Assembly (NCBI RefSeq): GCF_000297095.1
Contig: NZ_AEEA01000003.1
Span: forward strand, 1-16,948
Direction: 5' to 3'
Length of the DNA: 16,948 nt
Source: Treponema primitia ZAS-1
GTDB lineage: Bacteria; Spirochaetota; Spirochaetia; Treponematales; Breznakiellaceae
The stretch's first letter is position 1, and every line of letters starts with the position of its first letter. The translations under genes and the position numbers were made by a program. Below the pieces are notes generated by a model, which worked only from the letters and a program-made list of their open reading frames with translations, searched no databases and had not been told where the DNA came from. Positions 14,974 through 16,948 of this stretch are shown in pieces.

Positions 14974-15034
14974 TGAAGTTTTTCCAAGGAAAAACTTCAA
15001 GATAAAAATCCGGCATGGAAGCCGGATTTTTATC
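14974..15034. promoter_or_regulatory. two back-to-back perfect hairpins in mutasome operon leader
   Basis: Hairpin 1 (14974-14999) has 12-bp perfect arms TGAAGTTTTTCC/GGAAAAACTTCA with a two-base loop. Hairpin 2 (15001-15034) has 14-bp perfect arms GATAAAAATCCGGC/GCCGGATTTTTATC with a six-base loop. They are separated by one base. Hairpin 2 has a GC core with A-tract/T-tract flanks, like a two-way intrinsic terminator. Both lie between the divergent genes, in the presumed 5' leader of the DUF72-imuB-dnaE2 transcript. They could insulate the two units or attenuate the operon. Confidence 0.65.
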
Positions 15035-15041
15035 AAACCTC

Positions 15042-15070
15042 TTTACAAATCGGCTAATTGCCTATAAAAT
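15042..15070 (+). promoter_or_regulatory. promoter of the S24 repressor gene
   Basis: TTTACA at 15042-15047 and TAAAAT at 15065-15070 are 17 bases apart. An overlapping TATAAA at 15063-15068 would give 15. Transcription would start near 15077, immediately before the dyad at 15080-15096. Confidence 0.5.
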
Positions 15071-15104
15071 TCACTCATGGTGATTAAAATAATCACTGAA
15101 TTTT
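15066..15104. promoter_or_regulatory. dyad operator candidate for the S24 repressor
   Basis: GTGATTA-AAA-TAATCAC is a perfect 17-base dyad at 15080-15096. An outer pair AAAATTCA (15066-15073) and TGAATTTT (15097-15104) flanks it. It overlaps the start region of the repressor promoter and lies upstream of the divergent operon. This is the position expected for an autoregulatory site that also controls DUF72-imuB-dnaE2. Binding is inferred, not shown. Confidence 0.55.
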
Positions 15105-15134
15105 AACTGTAGATCAGGGCAATAGAGGCTGTCA

Positions 15135-15758
15135 ATGGAAACCGAGGAAGAACGCTATAATTTTCTTCAAAAACGCTCCGGTTTATCAAAATTGGAGTTT
15201 GCCCGGAGCCTAGGGGTATCAAAAGAGCGGGGGTATTCCCTCTCAAAAGGCATTTACCACGCTTCCCGTGAAATCCTGGACAAATTGTCCTCGATATACA
15301 ACGTCAACCTAAACTGGTTCCTTCTGGGGGAAGGCTCCCCCTTTGAAACCGAAAAAGCCACTATCAAGCTGCTTCGTCAGGAAGCCGCCGCCGGACGGGG
15401 CCGGGAGATAGAAGACTACGCCGAGGAGGAGACCCTCAAACTCCCTCGGTCCCTTATCAGCCCCTACCGCCCGGAAAACTTACAAGCCGTCTATGTCGCC
15501 GGGGATTCCATGATAGGCGAACACATCTACAATGGCGATGCGGTTATTTTCCACCCCGGCCAGATCGAAGGCAACGGCATCTATGTCTTATCCCTGGACA
15601 CCGCATTACTAGTCAAGCGGGTATCCTTTGACGATCTCCCCCGGTCAGTCTCCCTCATCAGCGCCAACCAAGCCTATCCGCCCCGGCAGATAAGCGGGGC
15701 GGAACTGGAAAATTTGCGGATCCAGGGGCGGGTGGTTACTTGCGTGCATAAATTTTGA
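15135..15758 (+). CDS. XRE/S24 self-cleaving repressor (CI/LexA-like)
   Basis: A 207-residue transcription regulator. The N-terminal helix-turn-helix (SKLEFARSLGVSKERGYSLS, about 18-37) is followed by LSSIYNVNLNWFLLGEGSPF, typical of phage-type repressors. The C-terminal S24 peptidase has the likely cleavage bond A86-G87 in QEAAAGRGRE, the nucleophile S125 in VAGDSMIGEHIYNGD and the general base K161 in ALLVKRVSF. The S-K spacing matches LexA. All parts needed for RecA-stimulated self-cleavage are present. The ATG at 15135 has GAGG six bases upstream. It is divergent from the DUF72-imuB-dnaE2 operon across a dyad-containing control region, so it is the likely damage-responsive repressor of that operon and of itself. 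Its phage-type DNA-binding domain differs from the winged helix of classical LexA. Confidence 0.85.
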   Translation: METEEERYNFLQKRSGLSKLEFARSLGVSKERGYSLSKGIYHASREILDKLSSIYNVNLNWFLLGEGSPFETEKATIKLLRQEAAAGRGREIEDYAEEETLKLPRSLISPYRPENLQAVYVAGDSMIGEHIYNGDAVIFHPGQIEGNGIYVLSLDTALLVKRVSFDDLPRSVSLISANQAYPPRQISGAELENLRIQGRVVTCVHKF

Positions 15759-15767
15759 TAGTATAAT
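15740..15767 (+). promoter_or_regulatory. promoter within the end of the S24 gene
   Basis: TTGCGT at 15740-15745 and a perfect TATAAT at 15762-15767 are 16 bases apart. They overlap the last codons of the repressor gene and precede a small ORF and the envelope-protein gene. Confidence 0.55.
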
Positions 15768-15787
15768 ATGCTCACAAGGAGTAGCCC

Positions 15788-15910
15788 ATGCCTGAACCCG
15801 ATAAACGAGACCCAAAGGCTCCACGATTCCTTCACATTACCATCAAGGATAGCGTGGGCAACAACTATCGCCCCTCCCAAAGACTTTTCCTCCGGATCGG
15901 TATAGATTAG
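15788..15910 (+). CDS. small ORF, 40 residues, function unknown
   Basis: It begins MPEPDKRDPKAPRFLHITIK and ends RLFLRIGID before TAG. AAGGAG stands eight bases before the ATG, and a good promoter with a perfect TATAAT lies 20 bases further up, so the expression signals are better than for many annotated genes. The peptide is hydrophilic at the start with alternating strand-like hydrophobics later. It has no membrane segment, cysteines or known motif. It could instead be a leader ORF for the gene starting 20 bases downstream. I do not recognise it. Confidence 0.5.
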   Translation: MPEPDKRDPKAPRFLHITIKDSVGNNYRPSQRLFLRIGID

Positions 15911-15930
15911 ATGAAAGGAAGGAAGTGAGC

Positions 15931-16809
15931 ATGAGAAAGGCGTTTATTGGGGTGTGTTTGTTTGGGCTGGTAACTATTATAGTTAGTGGCCAGGAAGGTA
16001 CAGTTACCCTGGATAAAGGTATAAAAGGCTCAATGCTTTACCTTGTTGAGCGTTTGGATCCTGATACAAAAGTAGCAGTATTGAATTTTAGTGCCGACCC
16101 GGCTGTATCGAATTATGTCATAGAAGAATTAACCGCCAACCTTGTCAATGGAGGTAATTTTATTGTAGTAGATAGAAGCGAGCTGGAATTATTACAGAGG
16201 GAGATGAATTTTCAACTCTCCGGTGAAGTGAGCGATGAATCAGCCCAGTCTATTGGCAAAAGACTCGGTGCACAAACTATTATATCGGGGTCTTTAAGCC
16301 CTCTCGGAAATAGGTGGCGCATGCGGATAAAGGCGCTCGAAGTTGAAACCGCGAAAATACAGGGCATACAAGCTTACACTATTAAAAGAGATACCGTGCT
16401 TTCCAGCCTTTTACAACCCAAAGTAGCAAAAAGACCAAAAACAACCGGCGAAAAAATCGGAACTGGCGCAGTCAATATAATTTTAGGGCTTGGCTCCTAT
16501 CTTGAGGGCGACATCACAGGCGGCCTTACCTTGACGGCAGGCTATGCAGTTGCGGCAGGGCTATTTGTCATAGAGGCTACTGCATTGGATTGGGATAATC
16601 CTGCGGTCGGCGTTCCGGCGACAATTGGCATAACGGTGGCAGGAGCAACTATTGTCTATGGCATTGTCCGGCCCTTTATCTATAACCGGAACCCAAAGAT
16701 AGCTACTCTGCTTGATAATATGCACTTCGATATAGCACCGGTGTCAGTTAGTGCCCATGATATTTTTCACGGGGCCGGATTTCGTTTAGGCTATACTCTG
16801 AGATTTTAA
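15931..16809 (+). CDS. CsgG/LpoB-like envelope protein with P13-like C-terminal half
   Basis: A 292-residue exported protein. An N-terminal signal sequence (MRKAFIGVCLFGLVTIIVSG) has no lipobox cysteine at the usual position. Residues about 40-150 form a CsgG/LpoB-type domain (KVAVLNFSAD, then NFIVVDRSELELLQREMNF, then SIGKRLGAQTIISGSL). From about 165 the protein switches to a glycine-rich hydrophobic part (GAVNIILGLGSYLEGDITGG) with further membrane-like segments. This part resembles spirochaetal P13-type proteins and ends in F, as many outer-membrane proteins do. This domain pairing points to a spirochaete. The ATG at 15931 has GGAAG upstream; an in-frame GTG two codons earlier is the alternative. 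The next gene, a lipoprotein, follows after 14 bases. Confidence 0.7.
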   Translation: MRKAFIGVCLFGLVTIIVSGQEGTVTLDKGIKGSMLYLVERLDPDTKVAVLNFSADPAVSNYVIEELTANLVNGGNFIVVDRSELELLQREMNFQLSGEVSDESAQSIGKRLGAQTIISGSLSPLGNRWRMRIKALEVETAKIQGIQAYTIKRDTVLSSLLQPKVAKRPKTTGEKIGTGAVNIILGLGSYLEGDITGGLTLTAGYAVAAGLFVIEATALDWDNPAVGVPATIGITVAGATIVYGIVRPFIYNRNPKIATLLDNMHFDIAPVSVSAHDIFHGAGFRLGYTLRF

Positions 16810-16823
16810 TAGGGGCTAATACT

Positions 16824-16948
16824 ATGGTAAAGAAAAATGTAGCATACTTTATTTGTTTAAATCTCGTGTTAATGGTCTTTATTGGTTGTGATGGTATGGC
16901 AACGCTTTTCCATGGCCCTGAGCCGGAAGAACTTCCCGCCGTTTATAC
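16824..16948 (+). CDS. lipoprotein, partial (runs off the window)
   Basis: The first 41 codons are present. A basic start (MVKKN) is followed by a hydrophobic stretch (VAYFICLNLVLMVFIGC) that ends in a lipobox-like F-I-G-C, then DGMATLFHGPEPEELPAVY. The cysteine at about residue 22 would be lipidated and the mature protein anchored in the envelope. AGGGG lies about eight bases before the ATG. It follows the CsgG/P13-like gene closely on the same strand, so the two are probably one operon. The mature part is too short to assign a family. Confidence 0.65.
   Translation, partial: MVKKNVAYFICLNLVLMVFIGCDGMATLFHGPEPEELPAVY

Noticed and set aside
14932..15036. N-terminal extension of the DUF72 protein to 15036
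   Set aside because: The extra residues are encoded by the two perfect hairpins; the family starts at the later ATG.

Overview
The window looks like spirochaete chromosome, most likely a Treponema of the termite-gut or other host-associated type. This is inferred from the CsgG-like protein with a P13-like C-terminal half near the right end, the neighbouring lipoprotein, and the GC-rich DUF72/Y-family/DnaE-type operon. No 16S rRNA or other species marker is present, so the genus is an inference.

Layout. (1) 1-1234 holds no gene I can support. It contains a strong A/T-flanked terminator hairpin, five diverged copies of a GC-rich hairpin repeat (340-715), a second terminator-like hairpin, and an AT-rich stretch. 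(2) 1235-5588 is part of an integrative element of the P4/phage-satellite kind, all on the minus strand: tyrosine integrase, about 630 bp of non-coding DNA, an AlpA/excisionase-like regulator, two small unknown proteins and a D5/P4-type helicase. The integrase sits beside a displaced 3' fragment of a tRNA-Tyr gene (5538-5588), the attachment site. (3) 5590-7982 is an accessory junction: attachment-type repeats, a UPF0175/DUF3368 toxin-antitoxin pair between two copies of a 25-bp repeat, an IS256-family remnant and a DUF2971 gene. (4) 8155-9811 begins with a broken 3' end of a second dnaE2-like gene. It is followed by an AT-rich two-gene cassette of unknown function with its own promoter. (5) 9967-14931 is a minus-strand operon: a DUF72 protein, a Y-family polymerase that has lost all three catalytic carboxylates (ImuB-like), and a DnaE2/ImuC-type polymerase with a degenerate PHP domain. 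A divergent S24-type repressor that should cleave itself (15135-15758) lies across a control region with a dyad operator and two back-to-back perfect hairpins. (6) 15788-16948 holds a 40-residue small ORF, the CsgG/P13-like envelope protein and the start of a lipoprotein gene.

How they work together. The right half reads as a damage-inducible mutagenesis module: the S24 protein would repress itself and the divergent DUF72-imuB-dnaE2 operon until it cleaves itself under DNA stress. ImuA is absent and DUF72 takes the first place. The left half is a stack of integrated and decaying mobile DNA. The most unusual parts are the mutasome variant and its control region, the dnaE2 3'-end duplication flanking the unknown two-gene cassette, and the tRNA-Tyr fragment whose orientation implies tandem or nested integration.
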